Below are positions 25,193 through 33,772 of a stretch of 64,000 bases of DNA, in pieces. This DNA comes from Bryobacteraceae bacterium (lineage in GTDB: Bacteria > Acidobacteriota > Terriglobia > Bryobacterales > Bryobacteraceae): the NCBI GenBank assembly GCA_019752335.1, contig JAIEMJ010000006.1, positions 1 to 64,000 on the forward strand. Reading direction: 5' to 3'. Every line of letters begins with the position of its first letter. Within the stretch, counting starts at the first letter, position 1. Both the position numbers and the translations under genes were made by a program. Under the pieces are notes generated by a model. That model was not told the DNA's origin and did no database searches. It worked only from the letters and a program-made list of their open reading frames with translations.

Positions 25193-26476
25193 CTAGAGGA
25201 AGCGGAAGACCATCGGGCAGTTGATGATGATGCCGACGGAGCCATACTTGGCGCCGCCCGGACCCGTTAGCAAACCGGCGTCCACCATCGAGAGTATCTG
25301 GAATTCGTCGATCATGCGCGCGCCGAAGTTTTTGGAGCGGGCGGCCGCGGTCCATTCTCCCAGATTCAAGTCCCACAGCGGACTGTAGTCCGTGCTCAGG
25401 GTGGGGATGCCCCCAAGGACATTCATGGGTGCGCCACCGTCGCTGAGGGCGGCTTCCAGCCCCTGGCGCTGCGGATTGTCGCAGCCGCGCGCGCCGTTGA
25501 TGAAGACGAAGATGCGTTCCACGGCGGAGAAGGCGCTATCGTCCTGTCCAGTGGCGATGTCCGCCAGGCCGGGCGCGAGCGTCGCGCCTTCCATGGCCGA
25601 GACCAGTTCGACACTGGCCTCGGTAGAGAGGTAGAGCACCGGGCGGCCGAAGCTGAAGCCGGGGGTGAGCGCCAGGGTGACGGTGCCAGCCGCAAAGTTG
25701 AAGGAGACTACCTTGTCATGCACCATGGCAGCGTTCGGACGGCCACCGATCATCATTTGAGCCGGGGTGGCGTTGAAGGCGATGACGGGCGCGTTGTAGA
25801 TATGGCCGCCGCCGTTCACGATGCGCACCAGGGGCGTATAGTTGCGGTCACCCACGGAACCGGCGACGGCTTCGCTCGGAGGAAACGGGCTGGCGCCGGT
25901 GGCCGGGGTGACCCTTCGTTGCGGCGAGAAATCCACCTTGCCGCTTTCGAATTCGAGGACGCCGCCCTTGAGCAGCGTGGCGTTACGCGCGCCACGTCCG
26001 GTGGCGCCGTAGGCAAGCTTGGCGGCGTGGTTGAGGCCCAAGGCAGCGGCATTCGCGGCATCCGTGGTGTCAGTGAGGATGTACCAGACGGACTCACCGG
26101 AACCGGCCATCTTGCCCTGATAGAGCGGCATTTCGATGGTCTTGCGCCGTTCGTCGACGGGCCCTGATTTCAGCGTTTGCAAGCGTCCGACGAAGGAAGG
26201 GTTCACGCTGGAGGCGGGCGCGCCAAAGTAACTCAACGAGATGTCGGTACCGATGGCGGGCGAGGCGGGATCGATGGTGCAGCCGGGCGCGTCATTGGCT
26301 GGATTGGCGCCCGACGCCGCGGGAGACACGGCGAAGGTTGTGTCAGAGGGCGCGCGGTTGCGGAAGCTGGCCACGCGGGATAAGGTCCGGTTCGGAGCGG
26401 AGTCCTGCAGGACGAGTGCGCGTCCCTCGGCGAAAGCGAGAGAGGAGCAAAGCAAGGTGAGTAGGGTGGTTTTCAT
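25193..26476 (-). CDS. Secreted protein of unknown function upstream of an ECF sigma factor
   Basis: 427 residues with a signal peptide (KTTLLTLLCSSLAFA). The mature protein is beta-rich and compact, with conserved-looking segments near the C-terminus (SAFSAVERIFVFINGARG, LNVLGG-like APMNVLGGIPTLSTDYSPLW, DLNLGEWT, IDEFQILSMVDAGLLTGPGG). I recall similar proteins across soil bacteria, but none with a known role. The ATG at 26476 is chosen over one six codons upstream because AGG lies at a normal distance before it and the signal peptide begins there. It is co-directional with and 3 bases from the sigma gene, which may control it. Confidence 0.7.
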   Translation of the reverse strand: MKTTLLTLLCSSLAFAEGRALVLQDSAPNRTLSRVASFRNRAPSDTTFAVSPAASGANPANDAPGCTIDPASPAIGTDISLSYFGAPASSVNPSFVGRLQTLKSGPVDERRKTIEMPLYQGKMAGSGESVWYILTDTTDAANAAALGLNHAAKLAYGATGRGARNATLLKGGVLEFESGKVDFSPQRRVTPATGASPFPPSEAVAGSVGDRNYTPLVRIVNGGGHIYNAPVIAFNATPAQMMIGGRPNAAMVHDKVVSFNFAAGTVTLALTPGFSFGRPVLYLSTEASVELVSAMEGATLAPGLADIATGQDDSAFSAVERIFVFINGARGCDNPQRQGLEAALSDGGAPMNVLGGIPTLSTDYSPLWDLNLGEWTAAARSKNFGARMIDEFQILSMVDAGLLTGPGGAKYGSVGIIINCPMVFRFL

Positions 26477-26623
26477 AGAGACCTGACCCAACATCCGGCG
26501 CGTCGCGCGGAATCATCCCTCGAGTGCGAAAATCGAGGCGTCACATTTTACGCCGCGCTCCCGTTTCCTGCTCTCGATCAAACCGGGGGGCGGAGAATAG
26601 CGGCTCAGCCGGTCGCGTGGGAT

Positions 26624-27724
26624 TCAGCGCGCAGGCATATTGTAGTTGAAGACCAACTGGAGGCGGACCTGGTCGCCGCGGAATTCGCTCGGTAGCGGCG
26701 GGAAGGGGTTGGAGGCGCTGATGCCCGCTACGGCGGCGCGGTCAAACGACTCGGTGCCGGACCCGCCGGCGATGACCAGCTTGGGCACGGAGCCGTTCTT
26801 GCTGATGGCGAACTGTACCGAGACGCGGCCCGGACGGCCGCCCAGCCGGGCGCTTTCGGGAATTACGGCGAACCAGTTGCGGCGGACGGCGGCGAGCACT
26901 TGGATCAGGTAGGGCCGGAAGTCGACGCCTTGGGGGTCGCTGAGGAGCTCGATCTGCGAACCGGTCTTACCCTGGGAGGGCTGCGTGTTCGGCGCGGGCG
27001 TGATGCCGCCGACGTCGCCCATGTCGGAGACGACGAGTCCGCCTTGGGTGCGGTTGCGGGCGACGGCTTGGACGGCTTCGGCGACGGTGGTTTTGGGCGC
27101 CTGAATCTTCACGCCGCTATTGGCGCCGCTGCCGCCACCCTGGTTCGAGCCAATGCTTTCGAAGGTGAGCTTAGGCTTCTTCTCGGGCTCGGGCGAGGGT
27201 TGCGGGGGCCGGGCTTGAATGCCTTCGAGCGAGTTGCCGAGTTGGGGCAAGGCATTCTGCTGGCGCTCAGCGATTTCGGGCGCGGGCGTGAGCACTTTGG
27301 GCGGCGCTTGGACTTGCGCCTTCTCCGGCCCCGGCATGGACATCGGTTTGGGGGCGGGGCGTGCGACGGTGCCGGCTTTCTCCTGCACGCGCTCCGTCTT
27401 GGGTGCGACCAGGCCTTCGAGATCGAACTCCTTCGTGGGCTTCTGCTTGTTGGGCGCCTTCTGCGTCATCACGTCGGGCGGCAGCATAAGCGGAATGGCT
27501 TTGGCCTTCATCTCGGCGGCGCTGGGCGTGGGCGGCGTGGTGTATTGGCGCACGGGCAGGTCCGGCAGCGTGCGAAAGAAGACGAAGAGAAAAACGTGGG
27601 TGAGGAGGGAGAGCACGGCCGGCACCCATAAAGGACGGCGTTCGCGTTGACCCTCCCAGTCGATCAGTAGATCGACCGTGGGAGCGGACTCGGATACGGG
27701 GTCGGGCGTGGACACAGGCAACAA
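26624..27724 (-). CDS. TonB-like energy transducer
   Basis: 366 residues: a cytoplasmic N-terminus of about 30 residues, one transmembrane helix (about 32-50, WVPAVLSLLTHVFLFVFF), a long Pro/Lys/Glu-rich periplasmic spacer (50-260), and a C-terminal TonB domain (about 265-366: FRPYLIQVLAAVRRNWFAVI, GRVSVQFAISKNGSVPKLVI, AAVAGISASNPFPPLP). It would couple the proton motive force, with ExbBD encoded elsewhere, to outer-membrane receptors such as the three Oar-like ones here. A TonB domain also occurs in unrelated periplasmic proteins, so the partner is inferred. Confidence 0.8.
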   Translation of the reverse strand: MLPVSTPDPVSESAPTVDLLIDWEGQRERRPLWVPAVLSLLTHVFLFVFFRTLPDLPVRQYTTPPTPSAAEMKAKAIPLMLPPDVMTQKAPNKQKPTKEFDLEGLVAPKTERVQEKAGTVARPAPKPMSMPGPEKAQVQAPPKVLTPAPEIAERQQNALPQLGNSLEGIQARPPQPSPEPEKKPKLTFESIGSNQGGGSGANSGVKIQAPKTTVAEAVQAVARNRTQGGLVVSDMGDVGGITPAPNTQPSQGKTGSQIELLSDPQGVDFRPYLIQVLAAVRRNWFAVIPESARLGGRPGRVSVQFAISKNGSVPKLVIAGGSGTESFDRAAVAGISASNPFPPLPSEFRGDQVRLQLVFNYNMPAR

Positions 27725-27754
27725 AGTGGTTCGACGTACCGGGTGACAGCTTTG

Positions 27755-28690
27755 TTACTTCAACTGGTGCGCAGCCAAAGTAGCCTCGACCACCCGGGCA
27801 TGTTCTTCGATCTTAGCAATGATCGCCAGCGCGACTTCGAGGGCTCGCCAACCGGCTTCGCCATCGACGCGCGGCGCCCGCCGTGTCGTCACGCAATCGA
27901 TGAATTCGTCGAGTTCGGCGGCCAGGGCGTCGCGCTTGGGCACCTGCGCGTGTTGGAAATCGAAGCCGAGTGGTCCACCGGCCTGGATGGAGAAGAGCTC
28001 CTGCTTGGCGAAGTCGAGCGAATGGTATTCGTGGGGCTGGAAGAGACGGAGTTTGCGGACCTGTTCGGTCGAAACACGGCTCGCGGTAAGGTTGGCGACG
28101 CAGCCCGAGGGGAATTCGAGCCGCACGTTGGCAATATCGACTTTGCCGCTCAAGACGCGGATACCGGCGGCGTGAATGGCGGAGGGCGTTTGGCCGGTGA
28201 AGGCGAGCAAGAGATCGAGGTCATGCACCATCAGGTCGAGCACGACGTCGATGTCGAGGCTGCGGGGCGTGAAGGCGCTCAGCCGGTGGACCTCGAAGAA
28301 GAGGGGCAGCTTGATTTTGGCGGCGAGGGCCTCGACGGCCGGGTTGAAGCGCTCCAGGTGGCCGATTTGTAGAATGCGGCCGGGGGCCAAATCGATCAGG
28401 CGGCGGGCGCCGGCGGCGTCCTCGGCGATGGGCTTTTCGATCAGCACATCGATGCCGGCGGCGAGCAGTTCGCAGCCGATGTCGGCGTGGAGGCTGGAGG
28501 GCGCGGCGACGACGGCGCAGTCGATTTTGCCGATCAGTTCGCGGTAGTCGGCGACGAGGTTGGGAAAGGTGAGCGCGGGATTCGGGTCCGCGACGGCGAC
28601 GAGTTCGACTCCGGGATGCGCGCTCAAATGGCGAACGTGGTTCTGGCCGAACTTGCCGGCCCCGATGACGGCGATGCGCGGCTTCTGCAC
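27755..28690 (-). CDS. Gfo/Idh/MocA-family oxidoreductase
   Basis: 311 residues with an N-terminal Rossmann fold (RIAVIGAGKFGQNHVRHL, VAVADPNP), the family motif EKPIAED where the lysine contacts substrate and cofactor, and HLERFNPAV. VHDLDLLLAF follows in the C-terminal alpha/beta domain. Substrate is likely a sugar or nucleotide sugar, by family. The start is GTG at 28688-28690, directly abutting the TAA stop of the radical SAM gene upstream, so the two are probably co-expressed. Confidence 0.85.
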   Translation of the reverse strand: MQKPRIAVIGAGKFGQNHVRHLSAHPGVELVAVADPNPALTFPNLVADYRELIGKIDCAVVAAPSSLHADIGCELLAAGIDVLIEKPIAEDAAGARRLIDLAPGRILQIGHLERFNPAVEALAAKIKLPLFFEVHRLSAFTPRSLDIDVVLDLMVHDLDLLLAFTGQTPSAIHAAGIRVLSGKVDIANVRLEFPSGCVANLTASRVSTEQVRKLRLFQPHEYHSLDFAKQELFSIQAGGPLGFDFQHAQVPKRDALAAELDEFIDCVTTRRAPRVDGEAGWRALEVALAIIAKIEEHARVVEATLAAHQLK

Positions 28691-29725
28691 TTAGTGGCCG
28701 GCGGACTGGATCTGGACCAGCGGCTCCGGCTTCTCGAAGTGGGGCGCGGGAATGGTTTGCGGGTCCCGCCAGAAGTCCATCAGCGACGTTTGGTGGACGC
28801 AGGAGATCGTGCAGTTCGGCGCGCAGGCTTTCTCGGTGAGATACTCGCGGCGGATGTCTTCAATCGTGTAGTTCGCGAGGGGGACACCGGGATGTCCGCG
28901 CTGCTGGGAACAGTAGTGTACCAGGCCCTCTTCGCAGATGTAGAGGTAGCGCGCGCCAGCGCGGCAGCGCCAGTTATTGGGCTGGCCCATGGCGATGGCT
29001 TCCTGGAAGTGGTTCAAACGCGCGTAGCTGGTTTTGTTGAGGGCGCGCACGCGGAAGAAGACTTCGCGGACCTTTTCGGGCAGCGCCTGCAACTGTCCGC
29101 GGCCATCATGGATGATGCCCACGGTGGAGCTAAGGCCGTACTCGATGGCGCGCGTGGCGATGGTGTAGGCGTCTTCGGGATTCCGGACGCCGCCGCCCAC
29201 CACGGAGTTGATGTTGACGTGAAAATCGGCGTGTTCGGCCAGCATCTGCAGCTTCTTGTCGAGCACCTTCAGGCTCTTCTTCGAGACTTCATCAGGGGTG
29301 ACGTTGTCGATGGAGATCTGCAAGTGGTCCAGCCCGGCTTCGTTCAATTGCTGGATGCGGGCGGGCATTAGCAGGTAGCCGTTGGTGATCATGCCGGCGA
29401 TGGCGCCGTGATGGCGGATGCGGCGGATGATGTCGTCGAGGTCAGGATGGAGGAGGGGTTCGCCGCCGGAGATGGTGATCAGGGTGGCGCCGAGGCGGGC
29501 CAGGTGGTCGACGCGCTCCAGCATCGTGGTGAGCGGCACGGGCTTTGAGACGTCGTCGTATTCGTTGCAATAGCCGCAGTCGAGATTGCAGCGGCGCATG
29601 GGAATGATGTGCGCCTGCACCACATGGTCAGAGGAGGCGAGTCCTCTGGCCACCAAAGCTAATTCTCGGGCCAAGCGCTTGGCTGCGATCAGCTTACGCC
29701 CTGGCCGGAAATCACGTAGACCCAT
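28691..29725 (-). CDS. Radical SAM protein with extra C-terminal cysteines
   Basis: 344 residues. The SAM-binding 4Fe-4S motif is C46, C50 and C53 (RRCNLDCGYCNEYDD); TISGGEPLLHPDL is the SAM-contact GGEP element. Downstream cysteines in NWRCRAG, ICEEGLVHYCSQ and KACAPNCTISC suggest a SPASM-like auxiliary cluster. The type often makes peptide modifications or acts on lipid or nucleotide precursors; the reaction cannot be named. It is the first gene of a pair with the Gfo/Idh/MocA oxidoreductase. The 128-base gap upstream to murB (29726-29853) holds no gene; it is the likely promoter region. Confidence 0.82.
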   Translation of the reverse strand: MGLRDFRPGRKLIAAKRLARELALVARGLASSDHVVQAHIIPMRRCNLDCGYCNEYDDVSKPVPLTTMLERVDHLARLGATLITISGGEPLLHPDLDDIIRRIRHHGAIAGMITNGYLLMPARIQQLNEAGLDHLQISIDNVTPDEVSKKSLKVLDKKLQMLAEHADFHVNINSVVGGGVRNPEDAYTIATRAIEYGLSSTVGIIHDGRGQLQALPEKVREVFFRVRALNKTSYARLNHFQEAIAMGQPNNWRCRAGARYLYICEEGLVHYCSQQRGHPGVPLANYTIEDIRREYLTEKACAPNCTISCVHQTSLMDFWRDPQTIPAPHFEKPEPLVQIQSAGH

Positions 29726-29853
29726 AGAAACCTAAGATCTCATTGAAACACAGCCGGGCGGGAGTTGAAAACTCTGGCGAGCTGAAAGGGGAAGAAATCG
29801 TTTTGAACGGTGAGGCAGACCTCGACTTCGCCTTTTCTTCGTATTACTTTGGA

Positions 29854-30849
29854 CTAATAGCTCACCCGGTTGGCGAAGCCGACATACTGTACTTCTTCTT
29901 CCAAGGTGAAGTTGAATTCCGCCTGTACCCGGCGTTTCAGTTCGTCCAACAGTTGGATGAGTTCGCCGGCGCGGCCGTCGCCGGCGTTGTAAATTAGATT
30001 CGCGTGATAATCGGCGACGCGAATGCCGCCGCGGGAGAAGCCCTTAGCTCCCACTTGTTCGAGAAACCAGGCCGCCGGTACCTTGCCCCCTTTGATCATG
30101 CGGGACGGGACACGGGACTGCGTGGCGGCGGGCAAGGCGGCGTGGATGAGGTTCTTGAAGATGCTCCCGGCACAACGCAAGGTGGGCGGGAATTTCTCGT
30201 CGCGGATGGCGCGGATCTCTTCGGCCTGGGCTGCCAGGGCCGAGCGATCCCCGGGCGTGAGGGCAAAGGAGGCCGACAGAATCACCCAGCCGCGATGCTC
30301 CTTGAAGCGGCTGGCGCGGTAGCGGAACTGGCATTCCTGGCGGGACCATTCGCGTATCTGTTCGCCGTCGTGGAAGGTAACGCGGGTCAGCCGGTCGCTC
30401 ACTTGTTGGCCATAGGCGCCGGCGTTGCCGTAGATGGCGGCGCCCACCCAACCGGGGATGCGTTTGAGGCATTCGAGGCCGCCGAGGCCAGCCGCCACGC
30501 TCGAGTCGACCAGGGCTTCGAGGTCAGCGCCGGAGCCGGCCGTGATTTCGTTTTGGTCCTGTTGCAACTCAGCCCCACGGTAGCGCAGAACCACCCCGTC
30601 AAAGCCGCCGTCGGCCACAATCAGGTTGGTGCCTCCGCCGATGAGTAACCAGGGATCCGCGTGGTGGCGAAGGGCTGCTAAAGCTTGCTGGAGCGCGAGG
30701 GGCGTGGTGGCGTCAGCGAGCCAGCGGGCGGGTCCGCCGAGGGCGAAACGAGTGTGACGGGAGAGAGGCTCGTTGGCGAGTAACTGTAAGTGGGGAATGC
30801 GCGATAACTCGCCGGCGATCTCTGACACTTCTGTCAGTATCGCACTCAA
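29854..30849 (-). CDS. murB: UDP-N-acetylenolpyruvoylglucosamine reductase
   Basis: This NADPH- and FAD-dependent enzyme makes UDP-MurNAc for peptidoglycan. The 331 residues include RHTRFALGGPARWL, the FAD-binding IGGGTNLIVADGGFDGVVL, GLGGLECLKRIPGWVGAAIYGNAGAYG in outline, CAGSIFKNL with the catalytic serine, and the C-terminal HANLIYNAG. The inferred start is TTG at 30849, with GGAGG eleven bases upstream; a GTG at 30828 is possible. The gene stands outside any division/cell-wall cluster. A hairpin upstream covers the ribosome-binding site. Confidence 0.92.
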   Translation of the reverse strand: MSAILTEVSEIAGELSRIPHLQLLANEPLSRHTRFALGGPARWLADATTPLALQQALAALRHHADPWLLIGGGTNLIVADGGFDGVVLRYRGAELQQDQNEITAGSGADLEALVDSSVAAGLGGLECLKRIPGWVGAAIYGNAGAYGQQVSDRLTRVTFHDGEQIREWSRQECQFRYRASRFKEHRGWVILSASFALTPGDRSALAAQAEEIRAIRDEKFPPTLRCAGSIFKNLIHAALPAATQSRVPSRMIKGGKVPAAWFLEQVGAKGFSRGGIRVADYHANLIYNAGDGRAGELIQLLDELKRRVQAEFNFTLEEEVQYVGFANRVSY

Positions 30850-30861
30850 AGAATAAGGCGC

Positions 30862-30901
30862 CTCCGCGCGATTTTGTTGTTGGGGAATGGGTCGCGCGGA
30901 G
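30862..30901 (-). promoter_or_regulatory. Hairpin sequestering the murB ribosome-binding site
   Basis: CTCCGCGCGA (30862-30871) and TCGCGCGGAG (30892-30901) are perfect inverted repeats with a 20-base loop. In the murB transcript the GGAG of the GGAGG ribosome-binding site lies in the 3' arm and pairs with CTCC of the 5' arm. This would limit ribosome access if the stem forms. Confidence 0.45.
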
Positions 30902-30928
30902 ACGGTCTGCCTTTGTTGTTAATAGTAC

Positions 30929-30954
30929 GAACGAAACTGGCAATCGTTTCGTTC
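30929..30954. repeat. Inverted repeat between murB and the GT-C-like gene
   Basis: GAACGAAAC (30929-30937) and GTTTCGTTC (30946-30954) are perfect 9-bp arms around an 8-base spacer. It lies downstream of the membrane protein gene stop (30966, minus strand). No T-run follows on the minus strand, so a factor-dependent terminator, a 3' stabiliser or an operator for murB are all possible. Confidence 0.5.
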
Positions 30955-30965
30955 CCCCTCAATTT

Positions 30966-32198
30966 TTACTTGACGAAAACGACTTCGCGAAATTGCCCGG
31001 TCCGGACCAGGATTGTATCGCGAGCCAGTTCTGGCGAGAAAGGGAAGTCGCGATTGGAGATGGGCAGAGGCTGGGCTGGATTCTGGCGGGCGCGCTGAAT
31101 CAGACGCTCGGTGTAAGCCGAGCGCATCTCGAAAGCCGGCCGTTTGACGAGCCAGATGTAACTCGCGTTATGCAGAATCATCGCAGCGGCGAGAGCCACG
31201 ACGGCCCAGGTGTGCCGCTGGCCCCATCGGCGCCAAGCCGCGTGGCCCGCGACGCCGACCACCAGGGCGACTCCCAGGTTCGCCAAATAGGTGTGCCGGC
31301 TGGGCACGGAGTTCATGTAGGAGAGGAAGCTGTAGGGAGCTAGCGCGGGGAGGATCCAGAGCAGGCCGAAGGCCACGGGGCGCAAAGTTTGGCGCGTGGC
31401 TAAACGCCAGATGGCGAGCAGCAGCAAAGCGGCCACGCCCCATCCCCATAACAGCCGCGCCGCGGAATTGAGCAGCACGAATAGCGCATGCCACCCGAAG
31501 ACGAAGGTGCCGTCCTGGAGGTGCAAATGCTGGTCCTTGGTGCCGAAAATCAGCGCGGCGTAGGCCACGTTGAGCAGGGTGAGAAGCGCCAGGACGAGCC
31601 AATGCCTCCGCCGGGCACGGTCATCGAGAAAGAGAACCAAGGCCAGAAAAGCGACGATCGCCACGGCGGATTCTTTCGAGAGCAGTCCGAAAAGGAAGCT
31701 GGCGCTGAGCCGGATCGCGCCCCAGCGGTCCCCGCTGAGCCAATCGAGCAGGCCGTGGAGAGCGGTTAAGGAGAAGGTGAGCGCCAAGAGGTCCGGCAGC
31801 GCGGAGTACCACATCACGGCCTCATGCGGCCTTTCGGCGACGGCGAAGTAAGCGGCCGCGACCAGGGCGACGGGCCAGCCAAAGGTCCGCCAGCGGCCGA
31901 GCCGGTAAATGAGCCAGACGTTCAGCAAGTGAATGACGAGCGATGCCAGGTTGAACGGAATGGCCCGCACGCCGACGGCCCATTCCAGGGCGCCGGTGAT
32001 CCAGATAGTGGTCGCCCGGCAGCGATAGAGGGGATCGCGAAATAGAGACGGCCAATCGCCGGGCCAAGCGTACTCACGTGCCTTGACGATGTAGACGTAG
32101 TCGTCGGAGATGAAGCCTAAATTCGCGGTTGCCCCGTACGCCACCCAAACCAACAACAGAAACATTGTTGCGGTTCGCCATTCGAACCTGTTTTCCAT
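30966..32198 (-). CDS. Polytopic membrane protein, GT-C glycosyltransferase-like
   Basis: 410 residues with about ten hydrophobic helices. The first periplasmic loop holds an acidic pair (FISDDYVYI, residues about 29-37), as in GT-C lipid-linked-sugar transferases, followed by a predominantly membrane-embedded body (FLFGLLSKESAVAIVAFL, LPALAPYSFLSYMNS) and a soluble C-terminal tail. Assignment rests on topology and the DD motif, so confidence is limited. It starts 60-odd bases from the paired small transporters' end and is transcribed in the same direction. Confidence 0.6.
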   Translation of the reverse strand: MENRFEWRTATMFLLLVWVAYGATANLGFISDDYVYIVKAREYAWPGDWPSLFRDPLYRCRATTIWITGALEWAVGVRAIPFNLASLVIHLLNVWLIYRLGRWRTFGWPVALVAAAYFAVAERPHEAVMWYSALPDLLALTFSLTALHGLLDWLSGDRWGAIRLSASFLFGLLSKESAVAIVAFLALVLFLDDRARRRHWLVLALLTLLNVAYAALIFGTKDQHLHLQDGTFVFGWHALFVLLNSAARLLWGWGVAALLLLAIWRLATRQTLRPVAFGLLWILPALAPYSFLSYMNSVPSRHTYLANLGVALVVGVAGHAAWRRWGQRHTWAVVALAAAMILHNASYIWLVKRPAFEMRSAYTERLIQRARQNPAQPLPISNRDFPFSPELARDTILVRTGQFREVVFVK

Positions 32199-32263
32199 GA
32201 ATCACCCGTTACCCCAGACCCAGAATGTAACGAGTGTAAAATTATCTTAAGATTGATGTCAAC

Positions 32264-32626
32264 TCAGGCTTGCTTGCCGAATTGGAGGATGGCGATTCCC
32301 AGGATAATCAAGCCGAGCCCGGCAAACTTCTGGCGGGTGAAGGGCTCCTGAAAGAACAGGCGCGACCAGATCATGGCCCACAGATAGCTCATGGAGACCA
32401 TGGGGTAAAGGACACTGAGTTCGGCGCCGGGCTGGCTGATCGCCTTGACGAAGAAGAGCGAAGAAACGACGAATAAAATTCCGCCGATGGCCAGTTTGTA
32501 GTTGGTTAAGAGGGAGCGCAGGTTGCTCTTCAGGTTTTTCGAGCCGGCCTTCAAGAAGACGGCGCCGAAGGAGCCGATGAAGGAGGCGACGACGACCAGG
32601 AGGAACGACAACAAAGGAGTCTGCAC
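32264..32626 (-). CDS. EamA/SMR-like small membrane protein, subunit B
   Basis: 120 residues with four hydrophobic helices, the size of one EamA/SMR half-transporter. Motifs such as ISQPGAELSVLYPMVSMSYL, where a conserved Glu lies in a helix, and IILGIAILQFG at the end resemble ArnE/ArnF-type flippase subunits and SMR exporters. It lies 3 bases after its longer paralogue, so the two likely form a heterodimer. Substrate unknown. Confidence 0.7.
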   Translation of the reverse strand: MQTPLLSFLLVVVASFIGSFGAVFLKAGSKNLKSNLRSLLTNYKLAIGGILFVVSSLFFVKAISQPGAELSVLYPMVSMSYLWAMIWSRLFFQEPFTRQKFAGLGLIILGIAILQFGKQA

Positions 32627-32629
32627 GCC

Positions 32630-33013
32630 TTAGACGCCGTCCTTGGGCTTGCGCCACCCGTCCGGAAGACCCAGGACGGCGACGCCGCTCATAATGACGG
32701 CCACGCCGAGCACCTTGAAGAAGTTCAGCGTTTCGTGGAAGTACCAGACCGAAAGGAACATCACCCAGACGTAGGTGAGGGAAATGATCGGGTACATGCT
32801 GGAGAGTTCGTCGTTGCGGAGGGCAAAACTGAGCAACACGGTACTGACGCCGTATAGTACGTAGCCGGCGATCAGCGGCGGACAAAGTACCATTTGCAGG
32901 GGGCTGGGAGACGGACCCAGGGCGAGTCCGGCCATTTTGAAAAGGACCTGAGCGCCCGCTCCTAGGAGGGTGCAGGCCAACACCAGGAGGAGATTCTTGC
33001 GCCGGCGGCTCAT
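32630..33013 (-). CDS. EamA/SMR-like small membrane protein, subunit A
   Basis: 127 residues from the chosen ATG at 33013, with four hydrophobic helices. LRNDELSSMYPIISLTYVW parallels the ELSVLYPMVSMSYLW segment of the next gene, showing that the two are paralogues. An in-frame ATG twenty codons upstream (33073) is less likely, as its added residues are polar and no ribosome-binding site precedes it. With the gene at 32264 it probably forms a two-subunit transporter or lipid-carrier flippase of the ArnE/ArnF kind. Confidence 0.7.
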   Translation of the reverse strand: MSRRRKNLLLVLACTLLGAGAQVLFKMAGLALGPSPSPLQMVLCPPLIAGYVLYGVSTVLLSFALRNDELSSMYPIISLTYVWVMFLSVWYFHETLNFFKVLGVAVIMSGVAVLGLPDGWRKPKDGV

Positions 33014-33235
33014 GCGGTAATTTCTCTCTTCATTCTGATACTGGCGCCCGATAAGGTCACAGAGATTCATCATAGCGAAATCGGGCGGAGCGGGCGCCAG
33101 TACTTTCGGATGTGGTACTTCGTACTATCCGGCAGCAAAGACGTACCATGACTTTTCTCTCTTTTCTAGCCGCTCGTAAAGGCCTAGGCTATGAGTACCT
33201 GGAATCCCAGGATCTTGGTTTGCAGGATTCAGATT

Positions 33236-33745
33236 ATGCCCAACGCCAGACCGAAATCAGCCGCTGATAGATGCCGTCGCGACCCACGCCGGGGTAGTGC
33301 CTTTGTCGAATCCGCGTTCGTGTTTGTGCCGCTGATGGCCATGATCGTGGCGATCTTCGATTACTCACTCGTCATCATGACGCGCAGTACGTTGCAGCAC
33401 GCCGTGCGCGAGGGACTGCGTTACGCCATCACTTACCAGACGATGCCGAGCATGGGTCACGACGCATCGATCCGGGAAGTCGTGAAGAATAATTCCCTGG
33501 GCTTTCTGAGTTCGGTGACGGGGACGGAGAATCCCTGCCGGATCTGTATCCGCTACTACGATCCGAATACGCTGGCCTTTGTGAGCGACAACGACCCGGG
33601 AAATGTGGTGGAAGTTGCCGTGGAGAATTACACCTGGAACTGGATTGCTCCGCTGATGCGCAGCGCCACGCCACTGCAAATTATCGTGCGGGCCTCCGAT
33701 CGCATGGAAACGCTGCCGCCGGGAACGCTGACGCCGGCTCGTTGA
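33236..33745 (+). CDS. TadE-like pseudopilin
   Basis: 169 residues. A basic leader ends RRG and is followed by SAFVESAFVFVPLMAMIVAI: cleavage after G20 would put E25 at position +5, as in type IV/Tad pilins. One hydrophobic helix follows, then a periplasmic domain with a Cys pair (PCRICIRY). The ATG at 33236 has AGGA at 33224-33227; an in-frame ATG at 33191 would extend the leader without support. First of three co-directional Tad-like genes. The 222-base divergent gap to 33013 holds several GTAC-containing repeats but no gene. Confidence 0.8.
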   Translation: MPNARPKSAADRCRRDPRRGSAFVESAFVFVPLMAMIVAIFDYSLVIMTRSTLQHAVREGLRYAITYQTMPSMGHDASIREVVKNNSLGFLSSVTGTENPCRICIRYYDPNTLAFVSDNDPGNVVEVAVENYTWNWIAPLMRSATPLQIIVRASDRMETLPPGTLTPAR

Positions 33746-33772
33746 GCAAGGCCGCGAAGGAAAGGAACGAAG

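Noticed and set aside
26477-26623. ECF-type promoter upstream of the secreted protein gene
   Set aside because: GGAAAC on the minus strand (26563-26568) is present, but no matching -10 lies at the right distance. Short inverted repeats (GGCGT/ACGCC and CCTCGA/TCGAGG) are too weak to call.
29743-29997. Small + strand ORF over the murB 3' end and radical SAM promoter region
   Set aside because: It overlaps murB for more than half its length and has no ribosome-binding site or recognisable domain.
33074-33235. Repeat array built on GTAC before the TadE gene
   Set aside because: GTACTT, GTACTA, GTACCA and GTACCT recur but with irregular spacing and no consistent unit; not a CRISPR or iteron array.
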